Assembly: GCF_009901955.1 (NCBI RefSeq)
Contig: NZ_WUTS01000001.1
Coordinates: 310,001 to 374,000 of the forward strand
DNA: 64,000 nucleotides
Origin: Halomonas icarae
Lineage (GTDB): Bacteria; Pseudomonadota; Gammaproteobacteria; Pseudomonadales; Halomonadaceae
Direction of reading: 5' to 3'
A program made the position numbers and the translations under genes. Every line of letters begins with the position of its first letter. The stretch's first letter is position 1. The notes below the pieces were generated by a model that made no database searches, was not told the origin of the DNA, and was given only the letters and a program-made list of their open reading frames with translations. Positions 9,279-18,166 of the stretch are shown here, piece after piece.

Positions 9279-10367
9279 ATGACGTCGTCATGGATTCATG
9301 GAAGGAAGAGGCGCCTGGCGACGGTGGCCTGTGCCGCCTTGCTGGCCAGCTCGACGCTGGCGGCACAGGAGCTTTCGCCCACACGGCATTTTTCGCCCAC
9401 TCAGCATGGCGGTGCCCGGCAGCTGGTCGATGAGCTGGCCGATGACGGAATCGAGCGTGCCTGGCTGGAGAGTGCCATGCAGCAGGCACGTTATCGCCAG
9501 GAGGTTCTCGACGCCATGTCGGGCGCCGCCGAGCGGCGCCTGCGCTGGGACGAGTATCGGGCGATCTTCCTGGATGACGAGCGCATCGAGGCAGGCGCTG
9601 CCTTTATCGAGGCGCACCCGGAGGCCTTCGCCCGCGCCGAGGCGACCTATGGGGTTCCCGGGGAGATCATCGCCGCCATTCTCGGCGTCGAGACCCGCTA
9701 CGGGCGCATCACCGGCCGGCACCCTGTGCTCGACTCCCTGGCGACCCTGGCCTTCCACCATCCACGACGCGGCGACTTCTTCCGCGGCGAACTGGCGGCC
9801 TTCCTGGAGATCGCCTACCAGCAGCAGGTTGCGCCGAACGAGCCCCAGGGCTCCTATGCCGGTGCCATGGGCTATCCGCAGTTTATCCCCACCAGCTACC
9901 GCGCCTATGCCGTCGACTTCGATGGCGATGGCCTGCGCGACCTCTGGAACAACCCGGTGGATGCCATCGGCAGCGTGGCCAACTACTTCGCCGAGCACGG
10001 CTGGCAGGCCGGTGAGCCGGTACTGTATCAGGCCTCGGGTCCCGCACGGCCACCCGAGGAGATCGACTTCAATCGCGCGGCACGGCGCCCCGCGGCAAGT
10101 GTGCAAACGCTGCGTGATGCCGGCATCGAGGTTCCCGCGGCATTGCCCGATGAGCAGCTTCTGCTGCCGGTGGCGCTGGAAGACGGAGAAGGCAACTGGC
10201 GCTATGTGCTGGGAGACGTCAACTTCTACGTGATTACCCGCTACAACCATAGTCATCTTTACGCCATGGCGGTGATGGAGCTGGCCGAGGCCATCGCGAA
10301 GGCGCGTGACCTCGAGGGCGGCTGGCACCTGGCGGTGGATATCGATGACGAGGAGGCGCGTCGATGA
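9279..10367 (+). CDS. mltB: Membrane-bound lytic murein transglycosylase B
   Basis: A 362-residue GH103-family enzyme that cleaves peptidoglycan glycan strands to 1,6-anhydro products. An export signal is present (RKRR then a hydrophobic stretch ending in ASSTLAAQ); no lipobox Cys is visible, so it may be periplasmic rather than lipid-anchored. The catalytic Glu138 is in ILGVETRYGRITG, and the goose-lysozyme-like blocks SYAGAMGYPQFIPTSY and DGLRDLWNNPVDAIGSVANY follow. ATG 9279 with GGGAGAG upstream is preferred over an upstream in-frame start at 9213 that would overlap rodA. Overlaps rlpA by four bases. Confidence 0.95.
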   Translation: MTSSWIHGRKRRLATVACAALLASSTLAAQELSPTRHFSPTQHGGARQLVDELADDGIERAWLESAMQQARYRQEVLDAMSGAAERRLRWDEYRAIFLDDERIEAGAAFIEAHPEAFARAEATYGVPGEIIAAILGVETRYGRITGRHPVLDSLATLAFHHPRRGDFFRGELAAFLEIAYQQQVAPNEPQGSYAGAMGYPQFIPTSYRAYAVDFDGDGLRDLWNNPVDAIGSVANYFAEHGWQAGEPVLYQASGPARPPEEIDFNRAARRPAASVQTLRDAGIEVPAALPDEQLLLPVALEDGEGNWRYVLGDVNFYVITRYNHSHLYAMAVMELAEAIAKARDLEGGWHLAVDIDDEEARR

Positions 10368-11347
10368 GGCTACGCTGGTTGGGCATCGCCCTCGCCGCCA
10401 CCCTGGTCGGTTGTGCCGGCGGCGGCGGACCCAAGCCGGGCGGGTCGGGACAGGCCGATACGATATCCCAGGTTGGGCGATATGCCATGTCCGGCGATGC
10501 CTACCCCGAGGAGCCGCCGGATGTCAGTCGAGTCGCCGATGCGCAGCCGCGCCATGAGCCCCGCTCACGAGGCGGCAATCGGCCCACCTACCAGGTGTGG
10601 GGCAAGACCTATCACGTGCTGCCCGATGCCAGCGGCTACGTGAAGCAGGGGACGGCCTCCTGGTATGGGAAGAAGTTCCACGGTTACGCCACCTCCAATG
10701 GCGAGATCTACGACATGTACAAGATGTCGGCGGCCCATCGCTCACTGCCGCTGCCGACCTTTGCCCGGGTCACCAGTCTGGACAACGGCCGCTCGGTGAT
10801 CGTCAGGGTGAATGACCGTGGCCCCTTCCATAGTGACCGCGAGATCGACCTCTCCTATGCCGCGGCGGCGCGCCTGGACATTCTCGACAACGGCACTGGC
10901 CGGGTGCGGGTCGAGGCCATCGACGTCGATCGCTGGCTGGCCGAGAACGGTAGCGGCAGGGCGGGTGAGAGTGGCACCGTCGAGCGCCAGGACGTCGTCC
11001 AGGCGGCGACGTCACCGGCGGCCCCGGTGTCTGACCAGACGCCTGCCACGCAGGCCCAGGCACCGGAGGGTCGCCCCCTGGAGAGTAGTTCCCTGGATGG
11101 CGATGGCCGCACCACGGAACGCCCGCTCTATCTTCAGGTGGCCGCGCTGGGTTCTGCCAGCAATGCCCGGGCGCTGCGTGCCCGGCTCGAGCGCGAGCTG
11201 ACGCAGCCGGTGCGTGTGGCAGGGGGCTCGGGGGTCCATCGCGTGCAGGTGGGCCCCATTACGCGTGCCGATCAGCTCGAGCCGCTGCGTCAGGCGCTGC
11301 AGCGCGCCGGCTTCGGCGATAGCTTTATCGTCAAGGGGGCCGAGTGA
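10364..11347 (+). CDS. rlpA: Septal ring lytic transglycosylase RlpA (lipoprotein)
   Basis: A 327-residue lipoprotein: signal peptide with lipobox ending in LVGC, lipidated Cys17. A double-psi beta-barrel domain spans about residues 98-175 (GTASWYGKKFHGYATSNG, VRVNDRGPFHSDREIDLSY). A low-complexity linker and a C-terminal SPOR domain (about 253-326, PLYLQVAALGSASNA to GDSFIVKG) follow. SPOR domains bind denuded glycan at the septum. In Pseudomonas RlpA is a lytic transglycosylase acting on stem-peptide-free glycan; the same role is inferred here. The ATG overlaps the mltB stop (ATGA). Confidence 0.95.
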   Translation: MRLRWLGIALAATLVGCAGGGGPKPGGSGQADTISQVGRYAMSGDAYPEEPPDVSRVADAQPRHEPRSRGGNRPTYQVWGKTYHVLPDASGYVKQGTASWYGKKFHGYATSNGEIYDMYKMSAAHRSLPLPTFARVTSLDNGRSVIVRVNDRGPFHSDREIDLSYAAAARLDILDNGTGRVRVEAIDVDRWLAENGSGRAGESGTVERQDVVQAATSPAAPVSDQTPATQAQAPEGRPLESSSLDGDGRTTERPLYLQVAALGSASNARALRARLERELTQPVRVAGGSGVHRVQVGPITRADQLEPLRQALQRAGFGDSFIVKGAE

Positions 11348-11393
11348 TCGGTCTCCACTCCCTTTTCCAGAATGACCTGACGAGAGTCACCCC

Positions 11394-12605
11394 ATGAAAG
11401 AGCTGTTCTTCCTACGATGTGGCCGTCGGCTAGCGGTGCTGCTGGCCAGCCTGACACTGTTTATCATCGCCCCTGCCATGGCCCAGGAGGTCCCGGTCCC
11501 TCGGCCACAGACGCTGATACCCGCCCCGCCCCAGCTGGCGGCGAGCAGCTGGATCCTGATGGATGCCGACAGCGGCCGCGTCCTGGCCGAGCATAACGCC
11601 GACGAGCGTCTGCCGCCGGCCAGCCTCACCAAGTTGATGACCGCCTATCTGGTCGAGCGCGAACTCGATCGCGGCAACATCAGCATGGATGACCGGGTGC
11701 CGGTCAGCGAGAACGCCTGGCGCACCGGGGGATCGAAGATGTTTATCGAGGTGGGTACCGAGGTCTCCATCCGCGACCTGCTCTACGGCATCATCATCCA
11801 GTCGGGCAATGACGCCAGCGTGGCCGTCGCCGAGTATCTGGCAGGCGGCGAAGCGCCCTTTGCGGACCTGATGAACCAACACGCCGATCGCCTGGGGATG
11901 ATCAATACCAGTTTCCGTAACGCCACCGGTCTCCCGGCCGAGGACCACTACTCCACGGCCCGGGATCTGGCCCGTCTCTCGCGCCATATCATTGAAGACT
12001 ATCCGGAACACTACAAGATCTACGCCGAGAAGTACTTCACCTACAGCGACATCCGTCAGCCCAACCGTAATCGTCTGTTGTGGCGTGATCCCAGCGTCGA
12101 TGGCCTCAAGACCGGGCATACCGAGGAGGCGGGCTACTGCCTGGTCGCCTCGGCCAAGCGTGACGACATGCGCCTGATCTCGGTGGTGATGGGTACCAAC
12201 TCCGAGGAGGCGCGTGCCCAGGAGACACAGAAGCTGATCAGCTATGGTTTCCGCTACTTCGAGACCCTCAAGCTCTACGATCGCGGTTCGGTGCTGAATA
12301 CCCCGCGCGTATGGGGCGGGGAGATCAATGAGCTGCGTGTCGGCGTCGACAGCGACGTGGTGATGACCGTGCCGCGGGCGAGAAACGATGAGCTTACCGC
12401 CAAGCTGGATATCCAGGCCGATATCGAGGCGCCGGTCCAGCAGGGCGACCGGGTCGGTACCCTGGAGGTGCGTCTGGGTGACGAGCTGGTCGGCGAGCGT
12501 CCCCTGGTGGCCCTGGAGACGGTCGAGGAGGGTGGCTTCATCAAGAAGCTGATCGACCAGGTGCAGCGCTTCTTCTCCAACCTGATCGGTGGCTGGTTCG
12601 GCTGA
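11394..12605 (+). CDS. dacA: D-alanyl-D-alanine carboxypeptidase (PBP5/6 family)
   Basis: A 403-residue low-molecular-weight PBP with a signal peptide ending near ALA/QEV. It removes the terminal D-Ala from muropeptides. The active-site motifs are Ser77-Leu-Thr-Lys80, Ser137-Gly-Asn139 and Lys239-Thr-Gly241. A beta-rich PBP5 C-terminal domain follows, and a short amphipathic tail (FIKKLIDQVQRFFSNLIGGWFG) is the usual inner-membrane anchor. It ends the cell-wall run and is followed by a strong terminator. Confidence 0.97.
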   Translation: MKELFFLRCGRRLAVLLASLTLFIIAPAMAQEVPVPRPQTLIPAPPQLAASSWILMDADSGRVLAEHNADERLPPASLTKLMTAYLVERELDRGNISMDDRVPVSENAWRTGGSKMFIEVGTEVSIRDLLYGIIIQSGNDASVAVAEYLAGGEAPFADLMNQHADRLGMINTSFRNATGLPAEDHYSTARDLARLSRHIIEDYPEHYKIYAEKYFTYSDIRQPNRNRLLWRDPSVDGLKTGHTEEAGYCLVASAKRDDMRLISVVMGTNSEEARAQETQKLISYGFRYFETLKLYDRGSVLNTPRVWGGEINELRVGVDSDVVMTVPRARNDELTAKLDIQADIEAPVQQGDRVGTLEVRLGDELVGERPLVALETVEEGGFIKKLIDQVQRFFSNLIGGWFG

Positions 12606-12628
12606 TCACCTGTGTTGCCCGGCCCAGT

Positions 12629-12668
12629 CGACGCGGAGCAAGCCCAGGGGGCTTGCTCCGCGTCGTTT
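12629..12668 (+). terminator. Rho-independent terminator after dacA
   Basis: A perfect 16-bp stem (12629-12644 with 12650-12665) and a 5-base loop, followed by TTT. It lies 24 bases after the dacA stop and should end the upstream operon. Confidence 0.85.
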
Positions 12669-12706
12669 AGGCAGGGCTATCGCAGCTATCGGAGTCAAGG
12701 GGCGCT

Positions 12707-12810
12707 GGGGACAAGCCGAAGAGGAGGTCCGAGGACCAGGGACGGCCGAGGTAGCGTACAGGGAGGTATTTACAGCGCCTCCTCGTCGGTCCGGCGCTCC
12801 GAGGCTTGTC
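12707..12810. repeat. Imperfect palindromic intergenic element, ~104 bp
   Basis: Outer inverted boxes GACAAGCC (12710-12717) and GGCTTGTC (12803-12810), inner inverted boxes GAGGAGG (12721-12727) and CCTCCTC (12778-12784), between the dacA terminator and the ybeD promoter. Short frames here look non-coding. I have an impression that very similar segments recur between genes in Halomonas genomes; that is recollection, not something shown by this window. Confidence 0.55.
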
Positions 12811-12871
12811 GCCAGATCAGCCCCGGGCTACCAAGCTATTTGCGAAAGCCATGTCGTTTAGGCCCTTTGAT

Positions 12872-12900
12872 TGGTCACCCGGACAGGGCTTGAGTAAAAT
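12872..12900 (+). promoter_or_regulatory. Candidate sigma-70 promoter for ybeD-lipB
   Basis: TGGTCA (12872-12877), 17-base spacer, TAAAAT (12895-12900). The ybeD ATG is at 12932. The stretch from the dacA stop (12606) to here holds the terminator and the palindromic element and no credible gene. Confidence 0.5.
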
Positions 12901-12931
12901 GGTCGCCTATTCACGACTCTCTGGAACCCGC

Positions 12932-13243
12932 ATGAACGACAAGTCGCTGCGCGATCTGCGTCGCCCCAGCCAACCGGTCTCCGGCAAGCCACCCAGGATC
13001 ACCTTTCCATGCGACTACTCGGTGAAGGTCGTCGGGGATGCCGCCGACGACTTCGCGGCGGTGGTGTGTCAGATCACCAGCCGCCATGACCCCGAATTCG
13101 ACGCCACCAGCGTGCAGGTGATCGACAGCCGCAATGGCCGCTTCCAGTCGGTTCGGCTCACCATCATCGCCACCAGCGAGGCTCAGCTGAAGGCGTTGTT
13201 CGAGGAGCTCAAGGCGACCGGCCGCGTGCATATGGTGGTGTGA
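12932..13243 (+). CDS. ybeD: DUF493 family protein YbeD
   Basis: A 103-residue member of the small DUF493/YbeD family, which has an ACT-like ferredoxin fold and is thought to regulate lipoate-related or neighbouring functions without a proven reaction. Conserved blocks [27 protein letters not shown] and [11 protein letters not shown] are visible. ATG 12932 gives the normal family N-terminus. The stop overlaps the lipB start, and the ybeD-lipB pairing is common in gammaproteobacteria. Confidence 0.9.
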   Translation: MNDKSLRDLRRPSQPVSGKPPRITFPCDYSVKVVGDAADDFAAVVCQITSRHDPEFDATSVQVIDSRNGRFQSVRLTIIATSEAQLKALFEELKATGRVHMVV

Positions 13244-13902
13244 TGAGCGATCAAGTCGCGCATCCGCCGATCGAACTGCATCGCCTGGGTCGTCGTCCCT
13301 ACGAGCCCGTCTGGAGCGCAATGCGCGAGCTGACCGACCAGCGCGATGCCGCCACGCCGGATCAGTTCTGGCTGGTCGAGCACGACCCCGTCTTCACTCA
13401 GGGCAAGGCGGGCAAGCCCGAGCATCTGCTGCTGCCTGGCGATATCCCGGTTGTGCAGACCGATCGTGGTGGTCAGGTGACCTACCACGGCCCGGGCCAG
13501 GTGGTGCTCTACCCCTTGATCGATGTGCGTCGGGCCGGGCTGGGTGTACGGGACCTGGTCACCGCCCTGGAAGACGCGGTGATCGCCATGCTCGCCGAGT
13601 ATGGGGTCGAGGCGCGGGCGCGCCCCGATGCCCCCGGCGTCTATGTGGAGCAGCCGGGCATGGGGGAGGCCAAGATCGCCTCGCTGGGCTTGCGCATTCG
13701 CCGCGGTGGCAGCTTCCATGGCGTGGCGCTCAATATCGACGGCGATCTGTCACCGTTTCAGCGCATCAACCCCTGTGGCTATGCCGGCATGCGGATGACG
13801 CGCCTGGCCGACCTGGTCGATGAGTGCCCCGGTGTGGAGGCGGCGGGCGAGCACCTGGCGCACTGTTTGGCACGGCAGCTGGGGCGGGAGCTTAGACGGT
13901 AA
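13243..13902 (+). CDS. lipB: Lipoyl(octanoyl) transferase
   Basis: Transfers octanoyl groups from acyl carrier protein to lipoyl domains of 2-oxoacid dehydrogenases and the glycine cleavage H protein. The product is 219 residues. Family blocks: [31 protein letters not shown] and INPCGYAGM, where Cys178 is the acyl-thioester nucleophile. ATG 13243 overlaps the ybeD stop (TGATG); a GTG three bases earlier would add one residue. Followed directly by an inverted heptad array that can form a long hairpin. Confidence 0.95.
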   Translation: MSDQVAHPPIELHRLGRRPYEPVWSAMRELTDQRDAATPDQFWLVEHDPVFTQGKAGKPEHLLLPGDIPVVQTDRGGQVTYHGPGQVVLYPLIDVRRAGLGVRDLVTALEDAVIAMLAEYGVEARARPDAPGVYVEQPGMGEAKIASLGLRIRRGGSFHGVALNIDGDLSPFQRINPCGYAGMRMTRLADLVDECPGVEAAGEHLAHCLARQLGRELRR

Positions 13903-13995
13903 GGGGCGAGGGGCGAGGTTCGAGGGGCGAGGCTCGAGGGGCGAGGTTCGAGGGTTGAGGTGTTTGTCCCTCGCCCCTCGCCCCTCGCCCCTTAC
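13899..13995. repeat. Inverted heptad-repeat hairpin between lipB and lipA
   Basis: About eight forward heptads of the GGGCGAG/GTTCGAG type (13904-13959) face three inverse CTCGCCC heptads (13970-13990). The outer arms 13899-13918 and 13976-13995 are perfectly complementary over 20 bp. It begins on the lipB stop codon and ends just short of the lipA stop codon, so it could act as a bidirectional terminator for the convergent pair. Related arrays occur at 27364, 48577, 49968 and 62245. Confidence 0.8.
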
Positions 13996-14002
13996 GTTCC
14001 TG

Positions 14003-15070
14003 CTATCCCACGTTGATCGCGTCGATACGGTTGGCATCCGGCGCCTGGCCGGGAACCTCGGCGGGCGCCGCCAGCCCCAGGTTGTTCTTCTCGAACACCC
14101 GATCGGCGCGATAGCTGGAGCGCACCAGCGGCCCCGCTGCTACCTCCATAAAGCCCTTCTCGAGCCCCAGGCGACGATAGCGGTCGAACTCCTCGGGGCT
14201 GACCCAGCGCTCCACCGGCAGGTGGTTGCGGGTAGGGCGCAGATACTGGCCCAACGTGACGATATCGACACCGATGGCGCGCAGGTCGTCGAAGGTGGCC
14301 AGGATCTCCTCGTCGCTCTCGCCCAGGCCCAGCATCAGACTGGTCTTGGTCAGCACGCGAGGATTGTGAGCCTTGGCGTGAGCCAGCACGTCCAGCGTCT
14401 TGCGGTAGCCGGCGCGAGGGTCGCGCACCCGCTCGGTGAGACGTTCCACGGTCTCGACGTTCTGGGCGAACACCTCGAGGCCAGAGTCGACGACCCGCTC
14501 GATGGCGGCGTGAACCCCGTCGAAGTCGGGGGTCAGCGCCTCGACCACCACCTCGGGGGTGTTGGTCTTGATGGCCTGGATGCAGGCGGCGTAGTGAGTG
14601 GCGCCGCCATCGTCGAGGTCGTCACGATCCACCGAGGTCAACACCACGTAGCGCAGCCCCATCAGCTCCACCGACTTGGCGGTGTTGGACGGCTCCTCGT
14701 CGTCCAGCCAGCCGCCAGGGTTGCCGGTGTCCACGGCGCAGAAGCGGCAGGCGCGGGTGCACACGGAGCCCATCAGCATGATGGTGGCGGTGCCGTTGCT
14801 CCAGCACTCCCCCATATTGGGGCAGTGGGATTCGGCACACACCGTGCTCAGGCGATGTTCGTTGACGTTGCGCTTGACGGCCTCGAAGCGTTCGCCGCCG
14901 GGAATCTGGGCGCGCAGCCACTTCGGCTTGCGGCCTGTTGCCACGCCGCCCTCATCGTGCTCGCCCTGCTCGCGGCGCTGCTTGATGCCGTCCTTGATGG
15001 CGGCAAAACCGTGCTCGGTGCGAAATTTCTGGCCGCTGGAGATGGTGGTTTTCGGGGTGCTGTCGCTCAT
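14003..15070 (-). CDS. lipA: Lipoyl synthase
   Basis: Radical-SAM enzyme inserting two sulfurs into protein-bound octanoyl groups. The 355-residue protein has both iron-sulfur cluster motifs: auxiliary CX4CX5C at Cys78, Cys83, Cys89 and radical-SAM CX3CX2C at Cys104, Cys108, Cys111. The C-terminal RSSYRAD block supplies the usual auxiliary-cluster serine. Start ATG 15070 has GGAGGGG upstream; a longer frame to 15196 lacks homologous sequence. It is convergent with lipB rather than following it in the same direction. Confidence 0.97.
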   Translation of the reverse strand: MSDSTPKTTISSGQKFRTEHGFAAIKDGIKQRREQGEHDEGGVATGRKPKWLRAQIPGGERFEAVKRNVNEHRLSTVCAESHCPNMGECWSNGTATIMLMGSVCTRACRFCAVDTGNPGGWLDDEEPSNTAKSVELMGLRYVVLTSVDRDDLDDGGATHYAACIQAIKTNTPEVVVEALTPDFDGVHAAIERVVDSGLEVFAQNVETVERLTERVRDPRAGYRKTLDVLAHAKAHNPRVLTKTSLMLGLGESDEEILATFDDLRAIGVDIVTLGQYLRPTRNHLPVERWVSPEEFDRYRRLGLEKGFMEVAAGPLVRSSYRADRVFEKNNLGLAAPAEVPGQAPDANRIDAINVG

Positions 15071-15379
15071 AGGGTGTGAACCCCTCCGCTCGGCGTCTGT
15101 TGGGCCGGCGTGGCCGCGGTGTCCCGCTGCGGGCTTGGCCCGGTCTGGCCCGCCTAGGCGCAATTGGGTGGCTGATAACGGCTGCCAATTTACCATAGCT
15201 GAGCGCTTGCGGCATGGTATTGAGACTGGTGTGGCATGCTACCGCAGCCGCGTTGCTCCGTCGCAAACCAGCCGAGACTCGTCGTCGACACTCAATTGCG
15301 TTATATTGCAGTGCAACAAGTGCCGACCGAACGGCACGTCGTCCATTCCATTCCCTGACCGCCAACCCCAGGAGGTCAC
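15071..15379. other. Intergenic region between lipA and the DUF3141 gene
   Basis: A 309-bp divergent region that must hold the lipA and DUF3141 promoters. The only clear small structure is the palindrome at 15306-15316, next to a TATATT that could be a -10 box. No convincing -35 box at 17 bases was found and no gene is seen. Confidence 0.5.
15306..15316. promoter_or_regulatory. TTGCAGTGCAA palindrome upstream of DUF3141 gene
   Basis: A perfect 11-bp palindrome (TTGCA-G-TGCAA) just after TATATT (15302-15307). TGC/GCA-rich palindromes are reported binding sites for the PHA-responsive repressor PhaR in other bacteria; a link here is only inferred from the nature of the downstream gene. Confidence 0.3.
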
Positions 15380-17926
15380 ATGATGACCCTTCCGATACCC
15401 TCGGCGCCGGCCGAAGCGCTCTCCCTGGTCGATCCATTCGGCTTCGGGCGTGCCGCCGGCCGCTACTGGCTCGATGCGTTCGAGCGCGGAGTGCTGTTCC
15501 TGGACGTGATGCGCCAGCGTGGCAATCAATACCTCGAACATATCGAGCAGACCAACCTCAGCGTGCTGGGCTTCGAGTCCGAAGTGCTGATGGATGGTCG
15601 CGACCTGCCCCGCCCGGTCAACTACGAGCTCCTGCGTATCGTGCCCCCCGCCGGGCAGCCCACGGATCTGCAGATGCGTCCCTTCGTGGTGGTGGACCCG
15701 CGCGCCGGTCACGGCCCGGGCATTGGTGGCTTCAAGCCCGATAGCGAGATCGGCGTGGCGCTGCGTGCCGGCCACCCCTGCTACTTTATCGGTTTCCTGC
15801 CCTATCCGGTGCCCGGCCAGCAGGTCGAGGACGTGGTGGAGGCGGAGATCGCCTTCCTGCGCCATATCAATGAGCGCCATGCCGAGCTCTCCGAGAAGCC
15901 CATGGTGGTGGGCAACTGTCAGGCAGGCTGGCAATTGATGATGGCCGCCTCCCTGGAGCCCGATCTATTCGGCCCGATTCTGACGGCCGGTGCGCCGCTC
16001 TCCTACTGGGCGGGCGAGCGCGGCAAGGCACCCATGCGCTACTCCGGCGGCATGGCCGGGGGCAGCTGGATGACCTCGCTGCTCAGCGACCTGGGCAACG
16101 GTCAGTTCGATGGTGCCTGGCTGGTGCAGAACTTCGAGAACCTCAATCCGGCCAATACCTTCTGGTCGAAGCAGTATCGTCTCTATTCCCAGGTGGATAC
16201 CGAGGCCGAGCGCTATCTCGAGTTCGAGCGCTGGTGGGGTGGCCATGTGGTGCTGGGTGGCGACGAGATCCAGTATATCGTCGATAACCTGTTTATCGGC
16301 AACCGGCTCTCCACCGCCCAGCTGGTGACCTCCGATGGCCGGCGTATCGATCTGCGCAACCTGCGCTCACCGGTCGTGGTGTTCTGCTCCCAGGGTGATG
16401 ACATCACTCCTCCGCCACAGGCACTGGGTTGGGTACGCGACCTCTACGAGGGGAGTGACGATATCCTCGCCAATGAGCAGACCATCGTCTACTGCATTCA
16501 CGACACCACCGGCCACCTCGGCATCTTCGTGTCCGGCAGCGTATCGCGCAAGGAGCACACCGAGTTCACCGCCAACATGGACTATATCGATGTGCTGCCC
16601 CCTGGCCTCTACGAGACCACGGTCACCGAGGCCGAGGAGCGCGACGATAGCGAGTTGATCGAGCGCGACTATCTGCTCGAGTTCACGCCCCGCAGCGTGG
16701 AGGAGCTCGATGAGGTGGTGAAGCCGAGCCTCGAGGACGACACCCGTTTCGCGACCGTGGCGCGGATCTCGGAGATCAATCTGGGTCTCTATCGGCTCTT
16801 CGTTCAGCCCTGGGTGCGTGCCATGGCAACGCCCGAGTCGGCCCACTGGATGCGTCGGCTGCACCCCAGCCGCCTGGGCTATCGACTGCTCTCGGATCGC
16901 AATCCGTTGATGGCCTCGATTCCCGTCCTGGCCGAGCACATCCGCGCCGATCGCCACCCCCTGGAGGAGGCCAATCTCCTGCGGGTGGTGGAGTCGATCG
17001 CCTCGGATCAGATCACGCGCAGTCTCAATGCCTGGCGTGATCTTCGCGATGGCAGTGTCGAGCGGCTGTTCCTGGATATCTATGGCCAGCCGCTGCTGCA
17101 GGCGCTGGTCGGGCTGGGAGGGGATGCTCATGTCCATCGTCGTCGCCCCGGCGCCGAACCGGAGCATCGTCGCTTCGTCGAGCGCCGGCGTGCCGAGCTT
17201 GTCGAGCGTCTTGCCGAGGGTGGCAGTCACGAGGCGGTGGTCCGCGCCCTGATCTACGTGCTGGGAGGGGCACCCTCCACCGACGAGCGCAACTTCAAGC
17301 GCCTGCGGGCCTCCCACGCCGAGCTCGAGCCGAAGCTCTCGCTGGCCGACTTCAAGTGTCTGATGCGAGAGCAGTTCTTTATCCTAAAGCTGGACCGGGA
17401 GGGAGCGATCGAGGCGTTGCCGAGGCTGCTCGATGGACAGAGCGGCGAGCAGATCGCGGCGCATCTCGACCATATCGAGCATGTGCTGGCGGCCAGTGGC
17501 GAGCTTTCTGAAGCATCGGCGGAGCGCATGGCGCGAGTAAGGGAGCTCTTCGAGCGCGCCATCGACCATGCCCCACGGATCGAGGCGGAGTCCCGTGCCG
17601 AGGCCGAAGCCTGGCTGGGCGAGCAGGCCCAGGCCCAGCACCTGGCCTACCGTGAGCTGAAGGAGGTCATGGAGGCCCAGGCCGAAGCGGCCAAGCCTGA
17701 AGTGGCCAAGTCCGAGGCGGCCAAGGCTGAAGCCACCAAGCCAGAAGCCGCCAAGCCAGAAGCCACCAAGCCAGAAGCCACCAAGCCAGAAGCCGCCAAG
17801 CCCGAAACGGCCAAGCCCGAAGTCGCCAAGCCCGAAACGGCCAAGCCGGCTGGCAAGCAGGCGCCTTCACAGCGACGTGGCAGCGCTACCCGCCGCAAGC
17901 CGAAAGGTGGGAAGGGGTCGCGCTGA
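15380..17926 (+). CDS. DUF3141 protein, PHA-synthase-like alpha/beta hydrolase
   Basis: An 848-residue protein resembling the DUF3141 family, often annotated as poly(3-hydroxyalkanoate) synthetase. The alpha/beta-hydrolase core (about 60-400) has GNCQAGW with Cys180 at the nucleophile position, as in the PHA synthase G-x-C-x-G box, and candidate partners Asp340/Asp341 in CSQGDDITPP and His379 in DTTGHLGIF. No signal peptide is seen. The C-terminal ~80 residues are a Lys/Ala/Pro/Glu-rich tail of 5-residue repeats ending in a basic cluster, suggesting an unstructured, possibly DNA- or granule-binding extension. AGGAGG precedes two adjacent ATGs (15380, 15383); the second has better spacing. Enzymatic activity of this family is not established. 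Confidence 0.85.
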   Translation: MMTLPIPSAPAEALSLVDPFGFGRAAGRYWLDAFERGVLFLDVMRQRGNQYLEHIEQTNLSVLGFESEVLMDGRDLPRPVNYELLRIVPPAGQPTDLQMRPFVVVDPRAGHGPGIGGFKPDSEIGVALRAGHPCYFIGFLPYPVPGQQVEDVVEAEIAFLRHINERHAELSEKPMVVGNCQAGWQLMMAASLEPDLFGPILTAGAPLSYWAGERGKAPMRYSGGMAGGSWMTSLLSDLGNGQFDGAWLVQNFENLNPANTFWSKQYRLYSQVDTEAERYLEFERWWGGHVVLGGDEIQYIVDNLFIGNRLSTAQLVTSDGRRIDLRNLRSPVVVFCSQGDDITPPPQALGWVRDLYEGSDDILANEQTIVYCIHDTTGHLGIFVSGSVSRKEHTEFTANMDYIDVLPPGLYETTVTEAEERDDSELIERDYLLEFTPRSVEELDEVVKPSLEDDTRFATVARISEINLGLYRLFVQPWVRAMATPESAHWMRRLHPSRLGYRLLSDRNPLMASIPVLAEHIRADRHPLEEANLLRVVESIASDQITRSLNAWRDLRDGSVERLFLDIYGQPLLQALVGLGGDAHVHRRRPGAEPEHRRFVERRRAELVERLAEGGSHEAVVRALIYVLGGAPSTDERNFKRLRASHAELEPKLSLADFKCLMREQFFILKLDREGAIEALPRLLDGQSGEQIAAHLDHIEHVLAASGELSEASAERMARVRELFERAIDHAPRIEAESRAEAEAWLGEQAQAQHLAYRELKEVMEAQAEAAKPEVAKSEAAKAEATKPEAAKPEATKPEATKPEAAKPETAKPEVAKPETAKPAGKQAPSQRRGSATRRKPKGGKGSR
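17687..17851 (+). repeat. In-frame 15-bp minisatellite in DUF3141 gene
   Basis: Eleven consecutive 15-bp units of the type GCCACCAAGCCAGAA, each encoding a five-residue A-[AT]-K-P-E-like block. Units differ by one to four bases, and near-identical neighbours suggest recent slippage or unequal exchange. Copy number probably varies between strains. Confidence 0.9.
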
Positions 17927-17945
17927 TCGGTGACTCTGCCACACT

Positions 17946-17980
17946 CAATGCCCCCGTTGCCTTCTGCAACGGGGGCATTG
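17946..17980 (+). terminator. Hairpin terminator after DUF3141 gene
   Basis: A 15-bp perfect stem (17946-17960 with 17966-17980) and 5-base loop CTTCT; the tail is only weakly T-rich, so efficiency is uncertain. Confidence 0.65.
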
Positions 17981-18166
17981 TGGCTTCTGGAGAGGCTTGC
18001 CCGAGCCGGATCTGCGGTCTAGGGTCAGAGTGCGGCTCCGGTGTGCCACTGGCGTGATGCCTGGTGCTGGGGTAGGGTAAGCGCATTTTTCAAACGCCCA
18101 GGTAGGGCGGCAGGAATTCGCCAGGCACGGCACCGCGCCCGTGTCACCGACACTGAGTGGAGCACT

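Noticed and set aside
12589-12861. Frame across the dacA terminator and palindromic element
   Set aside because: Runs through a strong terminator hairpin and an intergenic repeat, with no domain or start signal.
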